Positions 57,631 to 64,000 of a stretch of DNA of 64,000 nt are shown here, piece by piece. This DNA comes from Streptomyces prunicolor NBRC 13075 (GTDB lineage: Bacteria > Actinomycetota > Actinomycetes > Streptomycetales > Streptomycetaceae), in assembly GCF_000367365.1 (NCBI RefSeq), contig NZ_BARF01000127.1, positions 1-64,000 on the forward strand, read 5' to 3'. The notes under the pieces were generated by a model that was not told where the DNA came from, made no database searches, and was given only the letters and a program-made list of their open reading frames with translations. A program made the translations under genes and the position numbers. Positions within the stretch are counted from its first letter, which is position 1, and each line of letters begins with the position of its first letter.

Positions 57631-58920
57631 TCAGATCTCCAGAAGGGTGTCGAAGGCGGACGGGATGCGCTTCCAGGCGCTACGGCCCGCGGCGTACTCG
57701 GCGTCGGTCAACAGGCAGGACTCCAGGAGCAGTTCGAGCCCGTCGCGGTCGAGGCCGGGCGACGTGAAGACGAGGTGCTGACAGCAGTCCCCGTGCTCCG
57801 GATGCCAGTCCAGCGCGGCGGCGGCCCGACGCACCGCCGGCACCAACTCCCAGGCGGCGTCCGGCAACGAGGCGAGCCACGGCCCCGCACTCTCCACACA
57901 CAGGGCACCGCCGGCCGCGTCCCAGTGCAGCAGCGAGTCGGGCTTGTCCGCCAGCCAGAACCGCCCCCGGCTGCGGGCGGCGGCGCAGGTGATGTCCTCA
58001 AGTGCCGCGTACAACCGCTCCGGGTGGAAGGGGCGGCGCCGGTGCCAGACGAGGGTGGTCACGCCGTGCGCGTCGGCGTCCACGGGGAGCAGGGCGCAGG
58101 CGGGGTGTTGGGCGGCGGCTGCGGCTTCCACGTCGAAACCGGCTAGGGCTGCGTGGGCGAGGACGCTGCGTTGGGGTGGGTGGTTTGGGTTGTTTGTAGG
58201 GTGCGGGTCGGTGGGGGCTGGTCGCGCAGTTCCCCGCGCCCCTTGGGGGTTGGGGGTGGGCGGGGTGGGAGCCTGCGCCGGGGTGTCGCGGGCGCCCTGG
58301 ATGCTTCTGCTCCTCGGCAAGTCGCCGCCCCCGACCGGTACTTGGCGGGCCGTCGGGTGCAACTGGCCCAGTAGCTCCCGGTCTTCGTCGTCGGCGTCGG
58401 GCGAGTCGAGGACGGCCAGGACGGGGGCGTATTCCAGTTGGCGGGCGAAGGTGTCCGCGATCGTGCGTTCGTCCGTGGCCGCCGCCGCGAGGCCGGTTTC
58501 GGCGAGGTCGTCGCCGTTGGCGAGGTACGGGAGGAGCAGGGCCGGGTCTACGGCGGTGATGACGCCGGTGACCGTGAGGCCGCCGGACGTGATCACCTCG
58601 GCCATCGCCTTGGGCTCGACGGAGTCCCACAACTCGACCACGGCGAGGCCGACTTGGCCGGCCGCGGCCAGTCGGCGCAGTTCCGGGACCAGGTCCTCGC
58701 GCAGGGCGCAGCACGCGCAGTCGTTGACCAGCGGGGTCTCGCCCGCGCCGAGGATGCCCGTGGCGTCCCTGATCGTGCGGACGACCGTGCCGCCGACGGC
58801 CGTAGCGAGGTCGTGGTGGAGTACGACGCTGCCGGGGACGTCGTGGAGGAGGCGGGCGACGGTCGCTCTGCGGGCGTCGGCGTGCAGGCCGGCGACGATC
58901 GCGACGGAGAGGTCGGGCAC
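57631..58920 (-). CDS. COG0523 (CobW-like) protein with degenerate P-loop and in-frame repeat insert
   Basis: 429-aa member of the CobW/ZNG metallochaperone family, in the zinc-starvation operon. The family CXCC metal motif is intact in NDCACCALRED (about residues 67-77). The expected P-loop (GxxxxGKST) near the start is replaced by VAGLHADARRATVARLL, without the Lys, so GTP binding is doubtful. Residues about 205-245 are a Pro/Thr/Asn-rich insert (GARGTARPAPTDPHPTNNP) that is an in-frame translation of the dispersed intergenic repeat at 58211. The C-terminal domain (HPERLYAALEDI, then DWHPEHGDCCQHLVF) is intact. Starts GTG 58920, 2 bases after the rpmE2 stop. Confidence 0.88.
   Translation of the reverse strand: MPDLSVAIVAGLHADARRATVARLLHDVPGSVVLHHDLATAVGGTVVRTIRDATGILGAGETPLVNDCACCALREDLVPELRRLAAAGQVGLAVVELWDSVEPKAMAEVITSGGLTVTGVITAVDPALLLPYLANGDDLAETGLAAAATDERTIADTFARQLEYAPVLAVLDSPDADDEDRELLGQLHPTARQVPVGGGDLPRSRSIQGARDTPAQAPTPPTPNPQGARGTARPAPTDPHPTNNPNHPPQRSVLAHAALAGFDVEAAAAAQHPACALLPVDADAHGVTTLVWHRRRPFHPERLYAALEDITCAAARSRGRFWLADKPDSLLHWDAAGGALCVESAGPWLASLPDAAWELVPAVRRAAAALDWHPEHGDCCQHLVFTSPGLDRDGLELLLESCLLTDAEYAAGRSAWKRIPSAFDTLLEI
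58211..58246 (-). repeat. Dispersed intergenic repeat, copy 5, inside the COG0523 gene
   Basis: Plus-strand GTGGGGGCTGGTCGCGCAGT and TCCCCGCGCCCCTT, the inverse of AAGGGGCGCGGGGAACTGCG followed by CGACCAGCCCCCAC. It is in frame and translated as part of the Pro/Thr-rich linker of the COG0523 protein. Confidence 0.75.
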
Positions 58921-58922
58921 GG

Positions 58923-59171
58923 TCAGGCCTGCTTCCCGTACCGGCGCTCGAAGCGCTCCACGCGGCCGGCCGTGTCCAGGACGCGGGCCGTGCCGGTGTA
59001 GAAGGGGTGGCTGACGTTCGAGATCTCGACGTCCACGACGGGGTAGGTGTTGCCGTCCTCCCACTCGACCGTCTTCGCGCTCGTCATCGTCGAGCGGGTG
59101 AGGAAGGCGTGGTTCGCGGCGCGGTCCCGGAAGACGACCGGGCCGTAGGGCGGGTGGATGTTCTCGCGCAT
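58923..59171 (-). CDS. rpmE2: 50S ribosomal protein bL31, type B (zinc-independent)
   Basis: 82-aa L31 of the B type. The pattern MRENIHPPYGPVVFRDRAA, then STMTSAKTVEWEDGNTYPVVDVEISNVSHPFYTGTARV in two pieces is typical of type B, with the zinc-binding CxxC pairs of type A absent. It replaces the zinc-containing L31 at zinc limitation, as shown in S. coelicolor and Bacillus. It starts 5 bases after the rpmG2 stop and ends just before the COG0523 start. Confidence 0.96.
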   Translation of the reverse strand: MRENIHPPYGPVVFRDRAANHAFLTRSTMTSAKTVEWEDGNTYPVVDVEISNVSHPFYTGTARVLDTAGRVERFERRYGKQA

Positions 59172-59176
59172 CTCGG

Positions 59177-59341
59177 TCAGCGCTCCTCTCGGAAGTCGAC
59201 GTGGCGGCCGGCGGCCGGGTCGTACTTGCGCAGGGTCAGGCGGTCGGGGTTGTTCCGGCGGTTCTTGCGGGTCACGTAGGTGTAGCCGGTGCCGGCCGTG
59301 GACCTGAGTTTGATGACCGGGCGGAGTTCGTTGCGAGGCAT
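59177..59341 (-). CDS. rpmG2: 50S ribosomal protein bL33, zinc-independent paralogue
   Basis: 54-aa L33 without cysteines: RPVIKLRSTAGTGYTYVTRKN, RRNNPDRLTLRKYDPAAGRHV. First gene of the minus-strand zinc-starvation arm. ATG 59341 is the family start; the longer frame to 59380 would run into the Zur box region. Cys-less L33 replaces the zinc form when Zur is derepressed. Confidence 0.95.
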   Translation of the reverse strand: MPRNELRPVIKLRSTAGTGYTYVTRKNRRNNPDRLTLRKYDPAAGRHVDFREER

Positions 59342-59354
59342 GGCTGGTACCTTA

Positions 59355-59377
59355 CTGAAAATGAATTCCATTAGCAG
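59355..59377. promoter_or_regulatory. Zur box in the divergent rpmG2-rpmB2 promoter
   Basis: CTGAAAATGAATTCCATTAG followed by CAG, a 23-bp imperfect dyad (16 of 23 positions symmetric) containing the TGAAAATG half that is characteristic of Streptomyces Zur boxes. It lies between the two ATG/GTG starts (13 and 39 bases away), so one site can control both arms. Confidence 0.8.
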
Positions 59378-59416
59378 CATCGGCTACGGCCCCGATCGAG
59401 GAGAGGTACGTCACTC

Positions 59417-59653
59417 GTGTCCGCCCACTGCATGCTGACCGGCGCACAGCCCGGCTTCGGCAACCGCATCTCCCACTCCCACCGGCGCACCTCGCGCCGC
59501 TTCGACCCGAACATCCAGTCCAAGCGCTACTGGCTGCCCGGCGAGGGCCGTTACGTACGGCTGCGGCTGAGCACCAAGGGGATCAGGACCGTCGACACGA
59601 TCGGCGTCGAGGCGGCCGTGGCGCGGATCCGCGCCCGGGGGGTGCGGATCTGA
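59417..59653 (+). CDS. rpmB2: 50S ribosomal protein bL28, paralogue
   Basis: 78-aa L28. MLTGAQPGFGNRISHSHRRTSRRFDPNIQSKRYWLP (key parts GFGNRISHSHRRTSRRFDPN and RYWLPGEGRYVRLRLSTKGI) is the family core. One Cys (residue 5) remains but no CxxC pair, so it is the zinc-independent form. GTG 59417 is used with GAGGAGAGGTACG upstream (59397-). First gene of the plus-strand arm; its stop overlaps the rpsN2 start (TGATG). Confidence 0.95.
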   Translation: MSAHCMLTGAQPGFGNRISHSHRRTSRRFDPNIQSKRYWLPGEGRYVRLRLSTKGIRTVDTIGVEAAVARIRARGVRI

Positions 59654-59958
59654 TGGCGAAGAAGAGCAAGATCGCGAAGAACGAGCAGCGGCAACGGGTG
59701 GTCGCGCGATACGCCGCGCGCCGGGCCGAGTTGAAGGAGATCATTCGGCGGCCCGGCTCGACGGAGGCCGAACGGGCGTCCGCCCAGCGGGAGTTGCGCG
59801 GTCAGCCGCGTGACGCCAGCGCCACCCGGGTGCGCAACCGCGACCAGGTCGACGGGCGGCCCCGCGGTTACTTCCGTGCCTTCGGGCTGTCCCGGGTGAA
59901 CCTGCGCGGACAGGCTCACAGCGGATACCTACCTGGCGTCCGCAAATCCTCCTGGTAG
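59653..59958 (+). CDS. rpsN2: 30S ribosomal protein uS14, zinc-independent paralogue
   Basis: 101-aa S14 of the Cys-less long type: MAKKSKIAKNEQRQRVVARY, then RELRGQPRDASATRVRNRDQVDGRPRGYFRAFGLSRVNLR in pieces (RVRNRDQVDGRPRGYFRAFG). No CxxC pairs. ATG 59653 overlaps the rpmB2 stop. Last gene of the plus-strand zinc-starvation arm. Confidence 0.96.
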   Translation: MAKKSKIAKNEQRQRVVARYAARRAELKEIIRRPGSTEAERASAQRELRGQPRDASATRVRNRDQVDGRPRGYFRAFGLSRVNLRGQAHSGYLPGVRKSSW

Positions 59959-60033
59959 CCCCTGGTAACTTGCTCCGGTCGTTCCGGCCAAGGCCGACCG
60001 GGCGGCCGTCCGGCTACGACTTGGGAGCTACCA

Positions 60034-60609
60034 GTGACTACGGCGAGTTCGACGGTGTCGAAGGTGTCCAAGGTGTCCAAGGTGTCGACCATGCGGAAGG
60101 CGTCGACCGTGTCCAAGGTGTCGACGGTGCGGATCGTGGGCGCTGTCGCCGGTCTGGCGGGCGCGCTCGTGCTGACCGCGTGCAGCGGCGGGGACTCCAA
60201 GGACGGGGCCTCGTCGTCGACGCCGAGCGCTTCCGCGACCTCGACCGCGACGGCGGATTCGGGAGGTTCCGGCAGCAGCCCGTCGGCCGCGTCCGACGGG
60301 CTGCAGGGCAATTGGCTCGCCACGACCGACGGCAAGGCGGTGGCCCTGGTGATCACCGGCAAGCAGGCCGCGCTCTTCACCACCAGCGGGAACGTGTGCA
60401 GCGGGACCGCCGGCGAGGAGGCGGGCATGCAGATGATCCACCTCAAGTGCACGGACGGCAGCAAGACCCGGGCCACCGGAATGATCGGCTCCGTCAGCAA
60501 GTCGGGGCTCGCGGTCACCTGGTCGGGGAGTCTCGGCAAGGAGACGTACACGCACGCGGAGGGCGACAAGTGGCCGTCGGGGCTGCCGACGGCGAGCTTG
60601 GGGTCGTAG
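60034..60609 (+). CDS. Secreted lipoprotein of unknown function with repetitive N-terminus
   Basis: 191-aa lipoprotein: hydrophobic segment VRIVGAVAGLAGALVLTAC ends in the lipobox LTAC (Cys about residue 50), then a Ser/Thr/Gly-rich linker and a C-terminal beta-rich domain (LQGNWLATTDGKAVALVITG, then MQMIHLKCTDGSKTRATGMI). The long n-region STVSKVSKVSKVS and STVSKVSTVR is a repetitive extension encoded by 9-bp-period repeats; an ATG at 60091 (MRKASTVSK) is a shorter start option. GTG 60034 has GGGAGC 5 bases before it. Confidence 0.8.
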   Translation: MTTASSTVSKVSKVSKVSTMRKASTVSKVSTVRIVGAVAGLAGALVLTACSGGDSKDGASSSTPSASATSTATADSGGSGSSPSAASDGLQGNWLATTDGKAVALVITGKQAALFTTSGNVCSGTAGEEAGMQMIHLKCTDGSKTRATGMIGSVSKSGLAVTWSGSLGKETYTHAEGDKWPSGLPTASLGS

Positions 60610-60795
60610 ACCTGGCGGGGCTCTGGAGTCGTGGGCCTTGGGCCCGGGGCCCGGCGTAACTCTGAGGTCGTAGACCGGGTGTAACCCCGGAGTCCTAGCC
60701 CTCGGGCCGGGAGCCCGGCGTAACTCTGGGGTCGTAGACCTGGCGTAGCTCTGTAGTCGTAGCCCTTGGGGCGAGGGCCCGGTGTGGGCCCTGGG
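60606..60795. repeat. Degenerate tandem repeat after the first lipoprotein gene
   Basis: About 185 bp made of 22-24 bp imperfect units containing GTAACTCTG, GGTCGTAGACC and GGGCCCGG (for example GGCGTAACTCTG followed by GGTCGTAGACC at about 60652 and 60717). No coding-like frame. The promoter of the DUF4232 gene must lie at its 3' end. Confidence 0.7.
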
Positions 60796-60842
60796 GCGTA
60801 GGCCTGTCGGCGGAGTGGGGTTCGGTGCGGGATGATCCCCTC

Positions 60843-61370
60843 ATGCGCACCATTCCCCTCGCCGTCGCCGCACTCGCGTCGGCTCTGCTTCTGACCGCCT
60901 GCGACAGTGGCAGCGGCGGTGGTTCCTCGGACAGTGACAGCAAGAACGGCTCCGCCTGCTCGTTCGACGGAGTCGGCGTCCAGGTCGGGCCCGCCAGTAC
61001 CGCGCCGTCCGCCGGTGACACGGGCGAGGTTCCCGTCTCGCTCACCAACCAGAGCAAGCCGTGCACTCTGGACGGCTTCGCCGGCGCCTCCTTGGAGGGC
61101 GGCGGCACCAAGGTCGCCCTGGCCACACAGAAGGGTGCCAAGGCGCAGAAGCTGACACTCGCCAAGGGCGACGCCGCGTCCTTCACCATCACCTACGTAC
61201 GCGGCGCTGCGGGCGGCAAGCTGAGCCTGGCCGCGACGAAGCTGGTCATCACCCTGCCCGGCAGCAGCGACACCGCGAGCTACAAGTGGTCGTACGGCCC
61301 CGTCCAGGGCAAGACCTCCGTGAGCGACTCGGACGCCTCGGTCAGCGCCTTCACCCAGGCCGGCGACTGA
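60843..61370 (+). CDS. DUF4232 lipoprotein
   Basis: 175-aa lipoprotein with lipobox LLLTAC (Cys near residue 20), a Gly/Ser/Asp-rich linker, and a DUF4232 beta-sandwich: ACSFDGVGVQVGPASTAPSAGDTGEVPVSLTNQ (as GVGVQVGPAST and GEVPVSLTNQS), CTLDGFAGASL, ending AFTQAGD. The Cys pair probably forms a disulfide outside. ATG 60843. Such proteins are abundant in Streptomyces and of unknown function. Convergent with the DUF2786 gene 23 bp away. Confidence 0.88.
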   Translation: MRTIPLAVAALASALLLTACDSGSGGGSSDSDSKNGSACSFDGVGVQVGPASTAPSAGDTGEVPVSLTNQSKPCTLDGFAGASLEGGGTKVALATQKGAKAQKLTLAKGDAASFTITYVRGAAGGKLSLAATKLVITLPGSSDTASYKWSYGPVQGKTSVSDSDASVSAFTQAGD

Positions 61371-61393
61371 CCCCACTCGCTCAAGACATCTCG

Positions 61394-62506
61394 TCAGTCC
61401 AGTGGTGGCCGGGCCCTGACCTGGGCCCGGTCCGCCGCCTCGGCGCCCTCCGTCCAGCCCGCCTCGTCGGTGACCCCGCGCAGGCGGGTCGTGGTCGTCT
61501 CCGGGAACATCGCGTCGACACGGTCGGTGACGGCGACCTCGCGGGTGGCGAGCACCGGGAGCAGGTCGTCGGTCACCTGCGTCCCGGCGGCCCGCGCCAG
61601 CCGGTCCCCGATGCGGTGGGCGTAGGCCGCGAGGAAGGACTGCCGGAAGGTCTTGGTCCGCCGGCGGCCGGCCGCGCGCTGGGCCGCCTCCGCCCGCGTC
61701 ATCGCCGTCGTGGCCTGCACGAGGAGCGAGGTGTAGAGGAGTTCGACCACCTCCAGATCGCCCTCGAAGCCGACGACGGTGGAGAACCCGAAGGCCTCGT
61801 TCCACACGGCCCGGCAGTGGTTCGCGCCGGCGACCGCGTCCAGCAGCACCGCCTTCGCCTGTTCGTACGGCGCCTCGACCCCGATCCGGCACGCGCCGGG
61901 CGCGTCCTTCGCCGGCGCCTGCGCGTCGAGCAGCGCCTCGTCGATGCTGTGCCGCGCCATCAACTCCTGCGCCTTGGCGCTCAGCGCCTCCGCCTCCTCC
62001 GGGAACCCGGTCGCCTCCGCCTTCGCGAGCAGCGCGCGGATGCGGGTGAGCATGCGGGAGGCGGGGCGGCGGTTCTCGTGCCGTTTCGGTGCGTGCTCGT
62101 CGAGGGGTTCGAGGCTCGGCAGCCGCAGCAGCAGGCGGTACAGCTCCAGCACGGTGGTGGCGTGCGTGAAACGGTCCGTGCGGGGCGGTTCCTCGGCGGT
62201 CAGTTCGTCGAGCTGCGCTGCCCAACGGGGGCCGCGCGCCCGGTCGTCCGGCGCCTGCGCGCGGATCAGCGCCGAGACGAGCCGTACGTGTACGTCGTCC
62301 AACTCCCGCCGGACCAGCCGTACGACATCCGCGGGCTGCCATCCGCGCCGCCAGGCCGCCGCTACGAACTCACGGCCACGGCGGTCGAGTTCGGGGTCCG
62401 CGGCGGGGTCGGCAGCGAGGATCGAGGCGCCCGCGTCGAGGGCGTCGTGGGTGTCGGTGTAGAGGGCGGCCTCGAAGGCGCGCTCGACGGTGGTCGTGCT
62501 GCTCAC
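61394..62506 (-). CDS. DUF2786 domain-containing protein
   Basis: 370-aa protein. The DUF2786 core is in SRMLTRIRALLAKAEATGFPEEAEALSAKAQELMARHSIDEALL (parts: RIRALLAKAEATGFPEEAEA and AKAQELMARHSIDEALL, about residues 150-195), followed by helical regions with CRAVWNEAFGFSTVVGFEGD. Family members are found near phage and plasmid genes and in mobile elements, but function is unknown. ATG 62506 used. Convergent with the lipoprotein gene and divergent from the decayed HAD gene. Confidence 0.88.
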   Translation of the reverse strand: MSSTTTVERAFEAALYTDTHDALDAGASILAADPAADPELDRRGREFVAAAWRRGWQPADVVRLVRRELDDVHVRLVSALIRAQAPDDRARGPRWAAQLDELTAEEPPRTDRFTHATTVLELYRLLLRLPSLEPLDEHAPKRHENRRPASRMLTRIRALLAKAEATGFPEEAEALSAKAQELMARHSIDEALLDAQAPAKDAPGACRIGVEAPYEQAKAVLLDAVAGANHCRAVWNEAFGFSTVVGFEGDLEVVELLYTSLLVQATTAMTRAEAAQRAAGRRRTKTFRQSFLAAYAHRIGDRLARAAGTQVTDDLLPVLATREVAVTDRVDAMFPETTTTRLRGVTDEAGWTEGAEAADRAQVRARPPLD

Positions 62507-62709
62507 CGGTTGATCGTGTCATGGGGTGGCGGGGAGAGGCGCGGGGTACCTTGCGGAGTCGCCGGGAGGGGTGGGTCTGGGGGTGCCTCCCGGAGATCCG
62601 GGCCGGGGGCGCGCTCCGGACTGTCCACACCCTGTGGACAACCAACTCCTCGTGGATGTGCGGGCGTTGGAACGGTGGGGCTTCGGCCCGCGTGACAAGA
62701 TCGGTTCGC

Positions 62710-63241
62710 ATGGAGACGCTGCCGTTCGACGCCGTGCTGTGCGACTTCGACGGAGTCGTGCACGTGTGGGATCCGGACGGGATGAACGCGCTGGACCGGG
62801 CCTGGGGGCTGGGGGCTGGTCGAGGGGACGCTCGCCGGGGCCGCGTTCGAGGATGAGTTGCTGCGGGCGGCCGTGACGGGGCGGATCAGTGACGAGGAGT
62901 GGCGGTCCCGGATCGCCGACGACCTGGCGCCGGTCTGCGGATCGGCCGAACAGGCCCGTGAGTTGGTGTCTGCGTGGAGCGTGCTCACCGGCCGGGTCGA
63001 CCCCGACATCATGGCACTGCTCACCGAGGTCCGGCGTACGGTGCCCGTGGTCCTGCTCTCCAACGCCACGATCCGGCTCGAGAGTTACCTCGCGGAGATC
63101 GGCCTGTCCGAGTCGTTCGACGCGGTGGTCAACACCGTCGGCCATGTCGTCGCGGCCCGGGAAGCGGGGCTGACGGGACTGCATTACCAGCACGTGGGTC
63201 AACTGCGGGACGCGGTCGCGCCGTTGCTGCGCCGGGGGTGA
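62710..63241 (+). pseudogene. HAD-superfamily hydrolase, frameshifted and internally deleted
   Basis: The frame begins MET then LPFDAVLCDFDGVVHVWD, an intact HAD motif I (DFDG). At 62804-62817 GGGGGCT is duplicated in tandem; the seven extra bases shift the frame. Without one copy the sequence reads on as WGLVEGTLAGAAFEDELLRAA in the second frame, continuing to motif II (VVLLSNAT). After FDAVVNT the sequence jumps to VGHVVAAREAGLTGLHY, lacking the usual stretch of about 25-30 residues with the motif III Lys and motif IV Asp pair. Two lesions suggest real decay rather than a sequencing error. Confidence 0.75.
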
Positions 63242-63324
63242 GGCGGAGGCCGGGGCCGTAGGGGTTCCGGCGGTGAACTCCGTTTTCTCTCAAGGGTGTT
63301 GCACCTGAGCCGCCCTCGCGACGA

Positions 63325-64000
63325 TCACTCGTGGTCTGCTCGCGCATCGCCGATCAACGCAAGAAGCACCGCGTTCTCCGCCAGGTAATGAGTGCCGGCG
63401 GGGTGCGCGGAGAACTCCGAGAACGCCGCGAAGTAGGGGTCGGCCGCCGTGTCGGCCGCGTACGTGCCGCGGGCCGCGGCAACGGCTGCGGCGTGGGCGC
63501 CGGCGCCTGCCGCGGCGGCCGTGTGCGCGGCGGTGGCAGCGCGGTCGGCGGTGTGCGAGGCGGCGATGCCGGCCGCGACGTTGTGCACCGGTGCGTATAC
63601 GGCTACGTGGGCCTCGGCCGCCTCGATGGCGTCGGCGGCGGCATGAGCCGCGTACGCCGCTGCCGCCGCCGCGGACGCCCAGGAGGCGGCGTCCCGTCGG
63701 CCGCGCGGGACGCGGCGATCGTGGCGGCCACGGCGCGTCCCGTGTCCGCGCCGATGGGCGCGCCGGAGGCGGCCAACCCGCCTGCGGCCCGGCGCGCTTC
63801 GAGCAGGTCGGCTTCGTGGAGCGTGCCGTCCAGGAAGCCTTCCGCGGCCCGGAGGCACTGACGGGCCCGGGCGTCGACGGGGTGTCGCCGCTCCAGATGG
63901 TCGAGGGCGTCCTGCGCGCACCGGACCGCGAACCGTCGTAGAACGCCCGCCGGTATCTCTTCCACGAGCCGCATCTCGCTCGCCGCGAACTTGTGGGTCT
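63325..64000 (-). pseudogene. Ala-rich protein resembling Imm5-like putative immunity proteins, frameshifted
   Basis: The minus-strand frame is open from the window edge; MRLVEEIPAGVLRRFAVRCAQDALDHLE starts at 63974 (in pieces). This part contains a helical, Leu/Arg-rich start and continues with an Ala-rich sequence. Near 63690-63705 the frame must change to continue: the second part (DAASWASAAAAAAYAAHAAA and so on to ALIGDARADHE) is one base out of frame. The composition (Trp/Ala repeats, AAHAA, AATAAH) resembles the Imm5 family of polymorphic-toxin immunity proteins, weakly. The true N-terminus may lie outside the window. Confidence 0.4.

Noticed and set aside
59916..62342. 808-codon open frame on the minus strand over the lipoproteins
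   Set aside because: Runs antisense to two clear lipoproteins and through repeat DNA; shadow frame with Pro/Arg-rich composition.

Overview
The window is high-GC actinobacterial chromosome and almost certainly Streptomyces. Coding capacity is dense, third codon positions are strongly G/C, GTG starts are frequent, and the gene content is typical of the genus: Lsr2, a TipA-type regulator, a WhiJ-type HTH/ATPase/DUF397 trio and a Zur-controlled set of zinc-free ribosomal proteins. The order clpC - lsr2 - coaX/nadC/nadB/panC - folP/folB/folK/folE - ftsH - hpt - tilS - dacB - ppa - gad - ribosomal paralogues matches what I remember of the S. coelicolor SCO337x-SCO343x core region; I could not check this.

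Layout. 1-4600 is accessory: the frameshifted tail of an LRR protein, a secreted HAD phosphatase and an intact NACHT-LRR NTPase. 4679-10844 (mostly minus) carries clpC, a conserved hypothetical gene, lsr2, a short ArgA-type acetyltransferase, a BlaI-type regulator and two small hypotheticals. 11209-16631 (minus) is one tightly overlapping cofactor operon: DUF2520 dehydrogenase, panC, nadB, nadC and coaX (pantothenate/CoA and NAD). 16817-22000 holds a PLP lyase, a repeat-rich gap, an ArsR/DUF5937 regulator and a two-component pair. 21996-26135 holds an NDUFAF7/MidA-type methyltransferase facing a stand-alone NuoD, then two PH-domain membrane proteins. 26154-30809 holds a coiled-coil membrane protein, a membrane-anchored esterase and an MprF-like lysyltransferase. 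31187-35232 is the folate cluster; 35366-42346 is ftsH, hpt, tilS, a zincin and a PBP4-type dacB with an unusual N-terminus. 42426-49972 holds ppa, a ThrE exporter, a DedA protein, a YbjQ protein, a TipA regulator and a ClC channel plus glutamate decarboxylase pair. 50272-55000 holds a drug-efflux-type ABC transporter with its PadR regulator, a DinB protein and an aldehyde dehydrogenase. 55119-57107 is the WhiJ-type trio. 57383-59958 is the divergent zinc-starvation ribosomal cluster. 59959-64000 holds two lipoproteins, a DUF2786 protein, a decayed HAD gene and a frameshifted Ala-rich gene.

Most notable observations: (i) the methyltransferase family that in mitochondria methylates the NuoD homologue NDUFS2 sits tail-to-tail with a lone NuoD that keeps the acceptor arginine but has Trp in place of the quinone-site tyrosine; (ii) a 27-bp element, 25/27 identical and in the same relative orientation, precedes both the ATPase and the DUF397 gene of the WhiJ-type trio; (iii) a COG0523 (CobW-like) protein in the Zur cluster has lost its P-loop and carries an in-frame copy of a dispersed intergenic repeat; (iv) seven 11-residue repeats form the cytoplasmic tail of the PBP4-type enzyme; (v) several genes have their 3' end, stop codon included, duplicated. 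No tRNA, rRNA, CRISPR array, insertion sequence or prophage was seen.
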